A stretch of 64,000 nucleotides of DNA from an uncultured Phocaeicola sp. Its GTDB lineage: Bacteria > Bacteroidota > Bacteroidia > Bacteroidales > Bacteroidaceae. Where the stretch lies: positions 62,001 to 126,000 of the forward strand of contig CALUET010000013.1 in the NCBI GenBank assembly GCA_944319745.1. Reading direction: 5' to 3'. Below, piece after piece: positions 1 to 8,336 of this stretch. The notes under the pieces were generated by a model that saw nothing but the letters and a program-made list of their open reading frames with translations, ran no database searches and was not told the origin of the DNA. Positions within the stretch are counted from its first letter, which is position 1, and every line of letters begins with the position of its first letter. The position numbers and the translations under genes were made by a program.

Positions 1-1701
1 AACAGCGGAGGAGTGCCCGAGAACTTCAAAAACTATTTCGTCATAGAGTTTGACAAACCCTTTACATTCACCGCAGCGGTGAACAACGGAGGTATCATGC
101 CCAACGAGCAAGAAGCCGAGAGCAACCACAGCGGCGCCATCGTAGGTTTCACAACCAAACGCGGAGAAACCGTGCATGCCCGTGTGGCATCCTCGTTTAT
201 CAGCTACGAACAAGCGGAACTGAATCTGAAAGAACTGGGCGACGACACGCTGGAAGAACTCAAACAAAAAGGGAAAGACACGTGGAACCGTGAACTGAAC
301 AAAATAGAAATAGCGGACGAAAACATCGACAACCTGCGCACATTCTACTCGTGCATGTACCGCTCCATGCTCTTCCCCCGCAGTTTCTACGAGATAAATG
401 CACAAGGAGAAGTGATGCATTACAGTCCCTACAACGGCAAAGTGCTGCCGGGATACATGTTTACCGACACCGGCTTTTGGGATACCTTCCGCTGCCTCTT
501 CCCCTTCCTGAACCTGATGTACCCGTCGATGAACCAAAAAATGCAGGAAGGTCTGGTCAACGCATACAAGGAAAGCGGATTCCTGCCCGAATGGGCCAGC
601 CCGGGACACCGCAACATCATGATAGGAAACAACTCGGCTTCGGTCGTTGCCGATGCCTACATCAAAGGATTGCGCGGCTACGACATCGAGACACTCTGGG
701 AAGCCCTGAAACACGGAGCGAACAGCCATCTGGAGCGAACGGCATCGGGACGCGTGGCATACGAGGCCTATAACAAATACGGATACGTACCCAACAACAT
801 CCGCGTGGGACAAAACGTGGCACGCACCCTGGAATATGCATACAACGACTGGACCATTTATGCCTTAGGGAAGAAACTGGGCAAACCGGAAAGCGAGATT
901 GCCATATACAAACAACGCGCCATGAACTACCGAAACGTGTACAACCCCGAACGCAAACTTATGGCGGGAAGAGATGACAAAGGGGTATTCAACCCCGACT
1001 TTAACCCGGCTGCCTGGAGCGGAGAATTCTGCGAAGGCAACAGTTGGCACTGGAGTTTCTGCGTATTCCACGATCCGCAAGGACTGATAGACCTGATGGG
1101 AGGCAACGAAGCATTCAACGAAATGATGGACTCCGTCTTCATCATTCCCAGCAAAGAAGGGCTGAACAGCCGGGGAGTCATACACGAGATGCGTGAAATG
1201 CAGGTCATGAACATGGGACAATATGCGCACGGCAACCAACCCATACAGCACATGGTTTACCTGTACAACTACTCAGGCGAACCGTGGAAAGCGCAATACC
1301 GCGTGCGAGAAATTATGGATAAGTTGTACACCTCCGCCCCCGACGGTTATTGCGGCGACGAAGACAACGGACAAACATCGGCATGGTACGTATTTTCGGC
1401 ATTGGGCTTCTACCCCGTATGCCCCGGCACCGACCAGTATGTATTGGGAACACCGCTGTTCAAATCGGTGAAACTGCACCTGGAAAACGGAAAGACCGTG
1501 ACCATCAGTGCCGACAACAACAGTAAAGAGAACTGCTACATCCGCTCGATGAAGGTAAACGGCAAGAACCATACACGCAACTACCTTACCCACGAACAAC
1601 TGCTGAACGGAGCAAACATCCGCTACGTAATGGATGATACCCCGAACAAACAACGCGGAACGGAAGCAGCCGACGCTCCCTACTCGTTCTCGAAAGAATA
1701 A
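1..1701 (+). CDS. GH92 alpha-mannosidase, C-terminal part (cut by left edge)
   Basis: This is the C-terminal 566 or so residues of a glycoside hydrolase family 92 enzyme. GH92 enzymes are calcium-dependent exo-alpha-mannosidases acting on N-glycans and mannans, usually in the periplasm or at the cell surface. The frame is open from base 1, so the true start and any signal peptide lie outside the window. Family blocks visible are GFWDTFRCLFPFLNLMYP (about 457-510), LPEWASPGHR (583-612) and CGDEDNGQTSAWYVFSALGFYP (about 1351-1416), which carries the conserved Glu of the family's acid/metal region. The next gene starts 18 bases after the stop, and a GH130 gene follows, so this looks like the start of a mannose-glycan utilisation operon. 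The linkage specificity cannot be read from sequence. Confidence 0.93.
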   Translation, partial: NSGGVPENFKNYFVIEFDKPFTFTAAVNNGGIMPNEQEAESNHSGAIVGFTTKRGETVHARVASSFISYEQAELNLKELGDDTLEELKQKGKDTWNRELNKIEIADENIDNLRTFYSCMYRSMLFPRSFYEINAQGEVMHYSPYNGKVLPGYMFTDTGFWDTFRCLFPFLNLMYPSMNQKMQEGLVNAYKESGFLPEWASPGHRNIMIGNNSASVVADAYIKGLRGYDIETLWEALKHGANSHLERTASGRVAYEAYNKYGYVPNNIRVGQNVARTLEYAYNDWTIYALGKKLGKPESEIAIYKQRAMNYRNVYNPERKLMAGRDDKGVFNPDFNPAAWSGEFCEGNSWHWSFCVFHDPQGLIDLMGGNEAFNEMMDSVFIIPSKEGLNSRGVIHEMREMQVMNMGQYAHGNQPIQHMVYLYNYSGEPWKAQYRVREIMDKLYTSAPDGYCGDEDNGQTSAWYVFSALGFYPVCPGTDQYVLGTPLFKSVKLHLENGKTVTISADNNSKENCYIRSMKVNGKNHTRNYLTHEQLLNGANIRYVMDDTPNKQRGTEAADAPYSFSKE

Positions 1702-1719
1702 TCTTAAAACATACAACAC

Positions 1720-2649
1720 ATGAAACTGAAACATTTTTTATTTCTGACACTGAGCATCCTCGTCCTGGCAGGATGCGGAAAACCGACAACAACATTTATT
1801 GCCGCATCATATAACCTGCGGAATGCCAACGGCTCCGACTCCATAAACGGAAACGGATGGGGACAACGCTACCCCGTAATAGCCGACATGGTACGCTTCT
1901 ACGGCTTCGACATTTTCGGTACACAGGAGTGCTTCCTGCACCAGTTGCAGGACATGAAAGCGGCCCTTCCCGGCTACGATTACATAGGTGCGGGCCGTGA
2001 TGACGGAAAAGACGGAGGCGAACACTCGGCCATTTTCTACCGTACCGATAAATTTGAACTGATAAAAAATGGCGATTTCTGGTTATCCGAAACACCGGAC
2101 AAGCCGAGCAAAGGATGGGATGCCGTGCTTCCTCGCATCTGTTCATGGGGACATTTCAAGTGCAAAGACACGGGATTTGAATTCTTATTCTTCAACCTTC
2201 ACATGGATCATGTGGGTAAAAAAGCACGGGTGGAAAGCGCGCTCCTCGTACAGGAAAAGATGAAAGAATTCGGAACAGAGTTGCCCGCCATCCTGACCGG
2301 CGACTTCAACGTAGACCAAACACACCAGTCGTACGAAGCACTCGTGAGCAAAGGCGTGCTGAAAGATTCCTACGAAGCAGCTGATTTCCGCTATGCCACC
2401 AACGGTACATTCAACAGTTTCGATCCGAACAACTTCACCACAAGCCGCATCGACCACGTATTTGTTTCGCCGGCATTCCACGTAGTAAAATACGGCGTGC
2501 TGACGGATACCTACCGTAGCGAGAATAGCGAAACGGAAGAAGCCAAGGTAAAAGATGCCCCGAAAGAAATTTCGGTAAAGAAGTATGTGGCACGTACTCC
2601 GTCGGACCACTTCCCTGTAATGGTCGAACTGGAATTTACCCAACCGTAA
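1720..2649 (+). CDS. Endonuclease/exonuclease/phosphatase-family lipoprotein
   Basis: A 309-residue protein with a lipoprotein signal peptide (hydrophobic stretch ending LVLAGCGK, lipid-anchored Cys at about residue 19). The rest is an endonuclease/exonuclease/phosphatase fold: an early ASYNLRNANG strand, QECFLHQ with the metal-binding Glu, FNLHMDHVGKKAR with the catalytic His, TGDFNVDQ and the closing SDHFPVMVEL. Members of this family hydrolyse phosphodiesters or phosphomonoesters with Mg2+. Outer-membrane-anchored versions are common beside mannan and glycan utilisation genes in Bacteroidetes. Its place between a GH92 and a GH130 gene suggests it may remove phosphate groups from mannan or N-glycan, but that role is inference; a sugar-unrelated nuclease is possible. 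Confidence 0.88.
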   Translation: MKLKHFLFLTLSILVLAGCGKPTTTFIAASYNLRNANGSDSINGNGWGQRYPVIADMVRFYGFDIFGTQECFLHQLQDMKAALPGYDYIGAGRDDGKDGGEHSAIFYRTDKFELIKNGDFWLSETPDKPSKGWDAVLPRICSWGHFKCKDTGFEFLFFNLHMDHVGKKARVESALLVQEKMKEFGTELPAILTGDFNVDQTHQSYEALVSKGVLKDSYEAADFRYATNGTFNSFDPNNFTTSRIDHVFVSPAFHVVKYGVLTDTYRSENSETEEAKVKDAPKEISVKKYVARTPSDHFPVMVELEFTQP

Positions 2650-2721
2650 CCTGCGGTAAACAATCAAAAAAGACATATTAACCGAGCCTGCGCAAGCAGG
2701 CTCACAAAGCAATCATAAATC

Positions 2722-3852
2722 ATGAAACACTCAATTATTTTTGCACTCATGCTTGCCGCAGCACCGGCCTTCGGACAAAACCGGCTGCCGGATTGGGCCA
2801 TAGGAGGCTTTGCACGCCCGGAGGGAGCCAATCCGGTAATCTCTCCGCGAGAGAGCACAAAGTTTTATTGCCCGATGACCGGAGACTCGATTGCTTGGGA
2901 ATCGAACGACACATTCAATCCCGCAGCTACCATTTACAACGGAAAGATTGTGGTTCTTTACCGTGCGGAAGACAAATCGGGAGAAGGCATCGGCAACCGT
3001 ACCTCGCGCTTGGGCTACGCTTCATCTGACGACGGAATTCATTTCACACGGGAAACCACCCCGGTATTCTACCCCGCCGACGATGCACAAAAGGACAACG
3101 AATGGCCGGGAGGCTGCGAAGATCCGCGCGTAGCGATTACATCGGACGGACTTTACGTCATGATGTACACGCAATGGAACCGACAAATCGCGCGACTGGC
3201 CGTGGCCACCTCAAGAGACCTGAGAAACTGGACCAAACACGGACCGGCTTTTGCCAAAGCATACGGGGGCAAGTTTCGCGACTTGTCTTGCAAGTCGGGC
3301 TCCATCCTTACCGAAGTAGTAAACGGGAAACAGGTCATCAAGAAAATAAACGGGAAATACTTCATGTACTGGGGCGAGCAACATGTGTTTGCCGCAACCT
3401 CGGAAGATCTGATAAACTGGACGCCCCTGGTGAAGGAAAACGGCGACCTGAAGCCGCTTTTCTCTCCGCGCGAGGGATACTTTGACAGCCAACTGACGGA
3501 ATGCGGCCCTCCCGCCATCTACACGGAAAAAGGAATCGTGCTGATGTATAACGGGAAAAACCGCGGTGATGAACGGCGCGACAAACGCTTTACGCCCAAT
3601 GTTTACGCTGCAGGACAAGCGCTGTTTGATGCAAAAGATCCGACGCATTTCATCACTCGCCTGGACGTTCCTTTCCTGCGGCCGATGGATAGTTTTGAAA
3701 AGAGCGGACAATATCCTGCCGGGACGGTATTCATAGAAGGCTTGGTTTACCACAAAGGGAAATGGCACTTGTATTACGGCTGTGCCGACTCGCGCGTGGC
3801 TACTGCCGTTTACGATCCGGCTCATCCCAGCGAACCCGATCCGCTACCATAA
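2722..3852 (+). CDS. Secreted GH130-family beta-mannoside hydrolase/phosphorylase
   Basis: A 376-residue protein with a cleavable signal peptide (MKHSIIFALMLAAAPAFG, cut near residue 19). The body fits the five-bladed propeller of glycoside hydrolase family 130: SNDTFNPAATIYNGKIVVLYRAED (residues 61-84), GGCEDPRVAI (131-140) and a late YYGCADSRVATAVYD block. GH130 includes cytoplasmic beta-mannoside phosphorylases and periplasmic beta-1,2-mannosidases. A signal peptide argues for export and so for a hydrolase rather than a phosphorylase, but the catalytic residues were not aligned here. It is the last gene of the GH92-phosphatase-GH130 run and is followed by a strong terminator shared with the convergent GH92 gene. 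Confidence 0.9.
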   Translation: MKHSIIFALMLAAAPAFGQNRLPDWAIGGFARPEGANPVISPRESTKFYCPMTGDSIAWESNDTFNPAATIYNGKIVVLYRAEDKSGEGIGNRTSRLGYASSDDGIHFTRETTPVFYPADDAQKDNEWPGGCEDPRVAITSDGLYVMMYTQWNRQIARLAVATSRDLRNWTKHGPAFAKAYGGKFRDLSCKSGSILTEVVNGKQVIKKINGKYFMYWGEQHVFAATSEDLINWTPLVKENGDLKPLFSPREGYFDSQLTECGPPAIYTEKGIVLMYNGKNRGDERRDKRFTPNVYAAGQALFDAKDPTHFITRLDVPFLRPMDSFEKSGQYPAGTVFIEGLVYHKGKWHLYYGCADSRVATAVYDPAHPSEPDPLP

Positions 3853-3878
3853 ACAAGCTGGTTTCTGAACAAAAATCA

Positions 3879-3926
3879 CAGCATAAAAAAAGCGTATCCC
3901 CGCGGGGATACGCTTTTTTTATGCTG
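3879..3926. terminator. Bidirectional intrinsic terminator (perfect 48-bp palindrome)
   Basis: A perfect inverted repeat with a GC-rich core (AGCGTATCCCCG and its complement, 3891-3914) flanked by A6 on one side and T6 on the other. It sits between the stop codons of the convergent GH130 and GH92 genes, so it can end transcription from both sides. Confidence 0.93.
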
Positions 3927-3933
3927 ACTCATA

Positions 3934-6204
3934 TCATTTCATTTGGAAAGAAGGTGGAACGGCATCATCGGAAGAAGCCCAAGCTTTATTGGGATGTTTA
4001 CCCATCACAAACTCAAGTTTTCCGCCCTTCATCAGGTCTTCGTGAGAGAACCACGATTTGTTCCACTCCACACCGTTCAGCTTGGCCGACTGGATAAACT
4101 TGTTCTCGGGAGAATAGTTGTGACAAACCACTTTGAATGTCTTCCCGTTTTCCATACGTATTGTCGTTTCCTCGAACATCGGACTGCCGATAACATACAT
4201 CGGAAGACCGGGCGTAACGGGATAGAATCCCAGCATTGAGAACACGACAAACGAAGTCAGTCCGCCTCCGTCTTCATCACCCGGAATACCCATCAGGTCA
4301 TTACGGAACCATTGCTTCAGCAAACTGCGCACACGCTTCTGCGTACGCCACGGCTGACCGGCATAATTATACAAGTACGCAATGTGCATGGCCGGTTCGT
4401 TACCCATTGAGAACTGACCGACATTTCCCGTATGGTCGGCAAACTGGTAATAGAAATCGGGACGTCCCTTGCCGAGCGGTGTATTATACATGCGTTCTAC
4501 TTCCTGCACGAAACGTTCTTTTCCTCCCATCATCTGCACCAGATCGCCCAAGTTGTGCGGCACATCCCAACGATATACCCATCCGTTATTCTCATCATAC
4601 GCATCGCGTCCGCCAACACCGCTGGAATAACGATAATCGAACGGCTCGATAAAATTGCCGAACGAATCTTTCGGGTGGAAGAAAAGCGTTTCCTCGTTGA
4701 ACACTTTCCGATAATTCAAACTGCGGTTCAGGAAATATGCGGCCTCATCCTCGTGTCCCAAAGCCTTTGCAATGTTACCCAGGCACCACTCGTCGTAGAC
4801 GGTTCCCAAAGTAACGGCTATCGGCTGGCGACGTTCCCAGGAATGTACTTCGGGAACTGTTTCCTTCTCGCCTACGGCAAGTGCCGGGAAATAACCGTAA
4901 TCTTTATAGAATTTGTCCAAAACACCGGCCGGCTTTGCAGACCAAGGCGCCAATGTTTTTTCGGTAATGGCGCCTTTGCAAGCCTGATATGCCTTCTCCA
5001 AATCGAACGAACGCATGCCCTTGTTATAGGCATCGATGACCGTAGCCACTCCGTGATTGCTGTTCATGCGGCGGCTGTCGCCCGTAACTTCGGGGAAAGT
5101 GGGCATCCAGTGATTCTCCATCTGGTAGGCCATGCGTATGAAAGAATTCACCATGTCGCTCTCCTTTTGCGTTTCAATGATGAGACGCAAGGGGTGCGTT
5201 GCACGATAAGTATCCCAAATCCAATCGTCTACATAGAAAGGTGTTCCCTCGTCATCGTGCACCTGTCCGTCGTAAGCACTAAAATATTTACCGTCTTCGG
5301 AGAGGCAAATCATCCGTTCGTACGTGCGATACAACGAGGTATAAAACACGGTTTTCTCATCTTCAGTTCCGCCTGTAACATGCAACTTGTCCAAAGTTTC
5401 GTTCCAAATATCGCGTCCGGCGTCAGCCACCGCAGCCAAATCGTAATCTTTTATCTCACGACGCAGGTTCTTTTCTGCCTGCTCCTCGGAGATAAATGAT
5501 ACGCCGTACCGTACGTTCAACGCCGTAGCTCCCTCCGGATATTCGATAATGTAATAGGCATTGTGCCCTTTTGTTGTCTTGGCAGAAGTATCGATTCCGC
5601 CGTTAACATGCGTGCCGACCTTTACAGGTTCGCGGTCTGTTTCCAGATAGATGTAAACCCGAGTATTGTTTCCCAGCTCCTGATAACCGCTCACTGCCTT
5701 TCCGTCTGTACGCAACTCGCCGTGACGGGTATTGAAAATCAGATAAGCCGGCCGGGACGCATCGGCAAATGTCAATGCATAAATACCGGCCTGATGAGAA
5801 GGAGCGAAATCGGCATGAATACCGTAATCGTCCAAATCGACACTATAAAAGTAAGGTTTTATCACCTCATTGTCGTATCCGTAATTAACCGTGCTCCCGA
5901 CTTTGGACAAATCGCCCTGATAGGGACTCAGATTAAAGGCCGAACTGCCCCGGTGACTGGTCACGATGAGCGGCAAGCCGTTAATGGTATTTCCCGTGAA
6001 ATTCTCACGTTCGGGATACACACGCAGCATGCTGTTGGGCAAATGCACCGTAGGATAGGTAGGAACCAACAGATGACTGATATTTCCAATGTAAGGATTC
6101 ACATAATCGACCGGATCTTTTTGCCCGGTCTTCGTCACTTTTACAAGTACCACACACAGTAAAAGCACGATACATCCCAACAAGACATAAATGATTTTTC
6201 TCAT
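3934..6204 (-). CDS. GH92-family alpha-mannosidase, divergent member
   Basis: A full-length GH92-type protein of 756 residues. I chose the ATG at 6204 because it opens with a hydrophobic membrane/export segment (MRKIIYVLLGCIVLLLCVVL) and lies just downstream of a Bacteroides-type promoter; the frame stays open upstream, but that extension would overlap the promoter. Visible family features are the DPVDYVNPYIGN start of the N-terminal beta-sandwich, the WIWDTYRATHPL block and GDEDGGGLTSFVVFSMLGFYPV near the C-terminus. The last block reads GGGLTSF where the first GH92 in this window has the typical NGQTSAW, and the WxSPGxR block is replaced by WMPTFPEVTGDSR. It probably acts on a different mannoside linkage or substrate than the gene at 1-1701. 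Confidence 0.9.
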   Translation of the reverse strand: MRKIIYVLLGCIVLLLCVVLVKVTKTGQKDPVDYVNPYIGNISHLLVPTYPTVHLPNSMLRVYPERENFTGNTINGLPLIVTSHRGSSAFNLSPYQGDLSKVGSTVNYGYDNEVIKPYFYSVDLDDYGIHADFAPSHQAGIYALTFADASRPAYLIFNTRHGELRTDGKAVSGYQELGNNTRVYIYLETDREPVKVGTHVNGGIDTSAKTTKGHNAYYIIEYPEGATALNVRYGVSFISEEQAEKNLRREIKDYDLAAVADAGRDIWNETLDKLHVTGGTEDEKTVFYTSLYRTYERMICLSEDGKYFSAYDGQVHDDEGTPFYVDDWIWDTYRATHPLRLIIETQKESDMVNSFIRMAYQMENHWMPTFPEVTGDSRRMNSNHGVATVIDAYNKGMRSFDLEKAYQACKGAITEKTLAPWSAKPAGVLDKFYKDYGYFPALAVGEKETVPEVHSWERRQPIAVTLGTVYDEWCLGNIAKALGHEDEAAYFLNRSLNYRKVFNEETLFFHPKDSFGNFIEPFDYRYSSGVGGRDAYDENNGWVYRWDVPHNLGDLVQMMGGKERFVQEVERMYNTPLGKGRPDFYYQFADHTGNVGQFSMGNEPAMHIAYLYNYAGQPWRTQKRVRSLLKQWFRNDLMGIPGDEDGGGLTSFVVFSMLGFYPVTPGLPMYVIGSPMFEETTIRMENGKTFKVVCHNYSPENKFIQSAKLNGVEWNKSWFSHEDLMKGGKLEFVMGKHPNKAWASSDDAVPPSFQMK

Positions 6205-6239
6205 GGTTTTTTTATCGATTAAATTTAAAATTCCAATTA

Positions 6240-6270
6240 CAAAGATAATGCAAATTTCCATAACCGCAAC
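6240..6270 (-). promoter_or_regulatory. Bacteroides-type promoter for the GH92 gene
   Basis: On the minus strand a -7 box TATCTTTG (6240-6247) is preceded after 19 bases by GTTG (6267-6270), close to the Bacteroides consensus TTTG-N19-21-TAnnTTTG. It supports the start of the GH92 gene at 6204. Confidence 0.6.
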
Positions 6271-6341
6271 GATTACAGGCTTTCCGTGCGAAAAAGTCCG
6301 AAAAGAAACGGGAAAGATCAGTCGGATTTCCCACAAAAAAA

Positions 6342-6349
6342 TATCTTTG
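6342..6349 (+). promoter_or_regulatory. Putative -7 box for the ADP-ribosylglycohydrolase-fold gene
   Basis: TATCTTTG matches the Bacteroides -7 consensus TAnnTTTG and lies about 95 bases ahead of the start codon at 6444. No clear -33 element is seen. Confidence 0.45.
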
Positions 6350-6443
6350 CGAAACGGACATCGGACAAACGGAACGGAACGCATTGCGCCGCCTCCGCAT
6401 CTGCCTCAATACCACCGCAAGCATTCACATAATACCTTGAAAC

Positions 6444-7967
6444 ATGAGCATCAAAAAACTTCTTATCACAACCGCATTTCTGGGAGTGGCAACTACTCCG
6501 ATAACGGTCTTTTCAAATACAGACAACGAGCATGTAAAAATGGAGACCTCGGTTTTGGCCGACAAGATAAAGGGAGGTTGGGCCGGACAAACCATCGGAG
6601 TATCGTTCGGAAGCCACACCGAGTTCAAATATCAGGGCACGTTTATTCAAGATTATTATACCATCCCATGGGAAAAAGGGCAAGTGAAACACCTGATGGA
6701 TACGTGGCCGGATCTGTACGACGACATCTATATGGATCTGACGTTTGTGGATGTCATGGAAAAGCAGGGCATCGACGCCCCGACAGAAGCCTTCGAAAAA
6801 GCCTTCGCCACGGCGGGTTACTCATTATGGCATGCCAACCAGGCAGCCAGATGGAACATCTTGCACGGCATAGAATCGCCCGGATACTGGGAGAACAATC
6901 CGCATGCAGACGACATAGACTGGCAGATAGAGGCTGACTTTACAGGACTCATGAATCCAGGAATGCCCAATTCGGCTTCGGAAACAGGAGATCGGATTGG
7001 CCATATCATGTGTTACGGGGACGGATGGTACGGGGGTGTTTATGTGGGAGCCATGTACAGTCTGGCCTTTATATACGATGATGTGGAGAAAATCGTGACC
7101 GAGGCCTTAAAAACCATCCCGCAGGAAAGTACGTTCTACCGGTGCATCGCGGATGTAATTAAAGGCTACAAACAGCACCCGGACGACTGGAAACATACTT
7201 GGTTTGAGATACAAAAGAATTGGGCGGAGGAAGTCGGGTGCCCGGAAGGCGTACTTGCCCCACTGGACATTGACGCAAAAATCAATGCGGCTTACATCGT
7301 CCTCGGACTGCTATACGGCGAAGGTGACTTCACAAAAACGATGGAAATATCTACCCGCGCGGGACAGGACTCGGACTGCAACCCATCGTCTGCCGGCGGC
7401 ATACTGGGCACAATGTACGGTTATTCGGGCATCCCGGATTACTGGAAGGAAGGCCTTGAAGGAGCGGAAGACCAGATTTTCAAATACACGAACCTGTCTC
7501 TGAACCAAATATACGCCATCAGTCTGAAACACGCGCTGGAGATGATTAAAAGAAACGGAGGAGATGTTTCGGAAGAAACAGTTATCATATCTGTACAAAA
7601 ACCGGAATCTGTACGCATGGAACAATGCTTCCCGGACATGATACCCGAAAAAAGAGTGGTTTTTTACCGGAACGACATTGAAAAGTTGTCGCTGGAATTT
7701 GAAGGGAGCGGGATTGTCGTGAGAGGAGAATGTGTAAAAAGAGATGGAGGGAAACCAGACTGCGAGCTGAAAGCCAGATTTTATGTAGATGGGAAACCCG
7801 CCGGAGAAGCTCTGTTTCCGACCTCTTTCCACGGACGCCGACTGGATATTTTCTGGAAATACCGCTTACCACAGGGGAAACATAATGTAGAAATCGAAAT
7901 TGTCGGTGAAAAAGGAAATGCCCTACTGAGATCGTGGGACTACATCGTCTACAAAAACACAATATAA
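6444..7967 (+). CDS. Secreted ADP-ribosylglycohydrolase-fold protein
   Basis: A 507-residue protein with an N-terminal signal sequence (about residues 1-25). The main part (roughly 30-370) matches the all-helical ADP-ribosylglycohydrolase family: KIKGGWAGQTIGVSFG near the start and GQDSDCNPSSAGGILGTMYG late, the latter corresponding to the metal-binding acidic block of the family. The last 120 residues look like a separate beta-sandwich, possibly carbohydrate-binding. Exported members of this family are frequent in glycan-utilisation loci of Bacteroidetes, where their substrate is unknown; genuine de-ADP-ribosylation outside the cytoplasm is doubtful, and a glycoside substrate seems more plausible. 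It is transcribed away from the GH92 gene with divergent promoters between them. Confidence 0.82.
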   Translation: MSIKKLLITTAFLGVATTPITVFSNTDNEHVKMETSVLADKIKGGWAGQTIGVSFGSHTEFKYQGTFIQDYYTIPWEKGQVKHLMDTWPDLYDDIYMDLTFVDVMEKQGIDAPTEAFEKAFATAGYSLWHANQAARWNILHGIESPGYWENNPHADDIDWQIEADFTGLMNPGMPNSASETGDRIGHIMCYGDGWYGGVYVGAMYSLAFIYDDVEKIVTEALKTIPQESTFYRCIADVIKGYKQHPDDWKHTWFEIQKNWAEEVGCPEGVLAPLDIDAKINAAYIVLGLLYGEGDFTKTMEISTRAGQDSDCNPSSAGGILGTMYGYSGIPDYWKEGLEGAEDQIFKYTNLSLNQIYAISLKHALEMIKRNGGDVSEETVIISVQKPESVRMEQCFPDMIPEKRVVFYRNDIEKLSLEFEGSGIVVRGECVKRDGGKPDCELKARFYVDGKPAGEALFPTSFHGRRLDIFWKYRLPQGKHNVEIEIVGEKGNALLRSWDYIVYKNTI

Positions 7968-8078
7968 GCGTACAAGAAACTTCATTCTTTCCGAAAACAT
8001 TTCATAAGGAAGCACTGCATCTTTCTCATGCAAACCCGCAATGCTTCAGCCACAAGCTCTCTTTGCTTATCTGAAAAA

Positions 8079-8123
8079 ACGAAAAAGACACTTCAATGTT
8101 ATCTTTTGAAGTGTCTTTTTCGT
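8079..8123. terminator. Stem-loop terminator next to the left att site, probably the original tRNA-Leu terminator
   Basis: A perfect 18-bp stem (GAAAAAGACACTTCAA and its complement at the core) with a 9-base loop. Read on the minus strand it ends in TTTTTCGTTTTTTC, a good T-tract. Its right foot overlaps the first bases of the left 15-bp att copy. Joining the tRNA-Leu 3' end to this hairpin, as before insertion, gives a normal tRNA-terminator arrangement. It can also end transcription from the gene at 6444-7967. Confidence 0.8.
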
Positions 8124-8135
8124 ACTCGAAGCGGG
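8121..8135. repeat. Left attachment site (15-bp tRNA-Leu 3'-end copy)
   Basis: CGTACTCGAAGCGGG is identical to 12603-12617, where it forms the last 13 bases of tRNA-Leu plus two bases. Identity stops on both sides of the 15 bases. It is the target duplication expected from tyrosine-recombinase integration into a tRNA 3' end. Confidence 0.9.
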
Positions 8136-8256
8136 TACATATCCCAGGTTTTATAAGGAAACTAACAGACAACAAAAGAATATAAACAACTGATTTTCAA
8201 AGATAAAAAGAAAACTAAATTTTCACTTGATTTCATAGAAAAGTATATGTTTTGTT
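8136..8256. other. Non-coding left end of the element
   Basis: A/T-rich sequence between the left att copy and the arm-type repeat. I see no gene or convincing structure in it. Together with the flanking terminator, att site and arm repeat it makes up the gene-free stretch 7968-8336. Confidence 0.6.
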
Positions 8257-8282
8257 GTTTTTGGCTACCCTTTGGCTACCCA
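8257..8282. repeat. Left arm-type repeat (two tandem TTTGGCTACCC units)
   Basis: A 26-bp sequence identical to 12532-12557 and in the same orientation. Each copy holds two adjacent TTTGGCTACCC units. Tandem short repeats inside both ends of an integrative element are typical of arm sites bound by the N-terminal domain of the integrase. This copy lies just upstream of the integrase start, so binding could also repress the integrase gene. Confidence 0.8.
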
Positions 8283-8298
8283 GGATAAAATAAATAAC

Positions 8299-8306
8299 TA
8301 TATTTG
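8299..8306 (+). promoter_or_regulatory. Putative -7 box of the integrase promoter
   Basis: TATATTTG fits TAnnTTTG, 30 bases ahead of the integrase ATG. A TTTG lies 24 bases upstream inside the arm repeat; the spacing is longer than the usual 19-21 bases. Confidence 0.4.
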
Positions 8307-8336
8307 CAATCAAAGGAAATAAAGGGCAAATAAGTT

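Noticed and set aside
2185-2712. A 175-codon minus-strand open frame
   Set aside because: It overlaps the phosphatase-fold lipoprotein gene completely and has no domain features.
4432-5499. A 355-codon open frame on the plus strand
   Set aside because: It is antisense to the well-supported GH92 gene, has no family features and is one of several open frames produced by that gene's codon use.
5563-6162. A 199-codon open frame on the plus strand
   Set aside because: It is a shadow of the minus-strand GH92 gene with no recognisable domain or ribosome-binding site.
6205-6384. N-terminal extension of the second GH92 gene to 6384
   Set aside because: It would cross the promoter at 6240-6270 and bury the export signal that starts at 6204.
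8079-8123. Hairpin considered as the outer boundary of the integrative element
   Set aside because: The 15-bp repeat begins inside its right foot, and the hairpin makes best sense as the original host terminator of tRNA-Leu.
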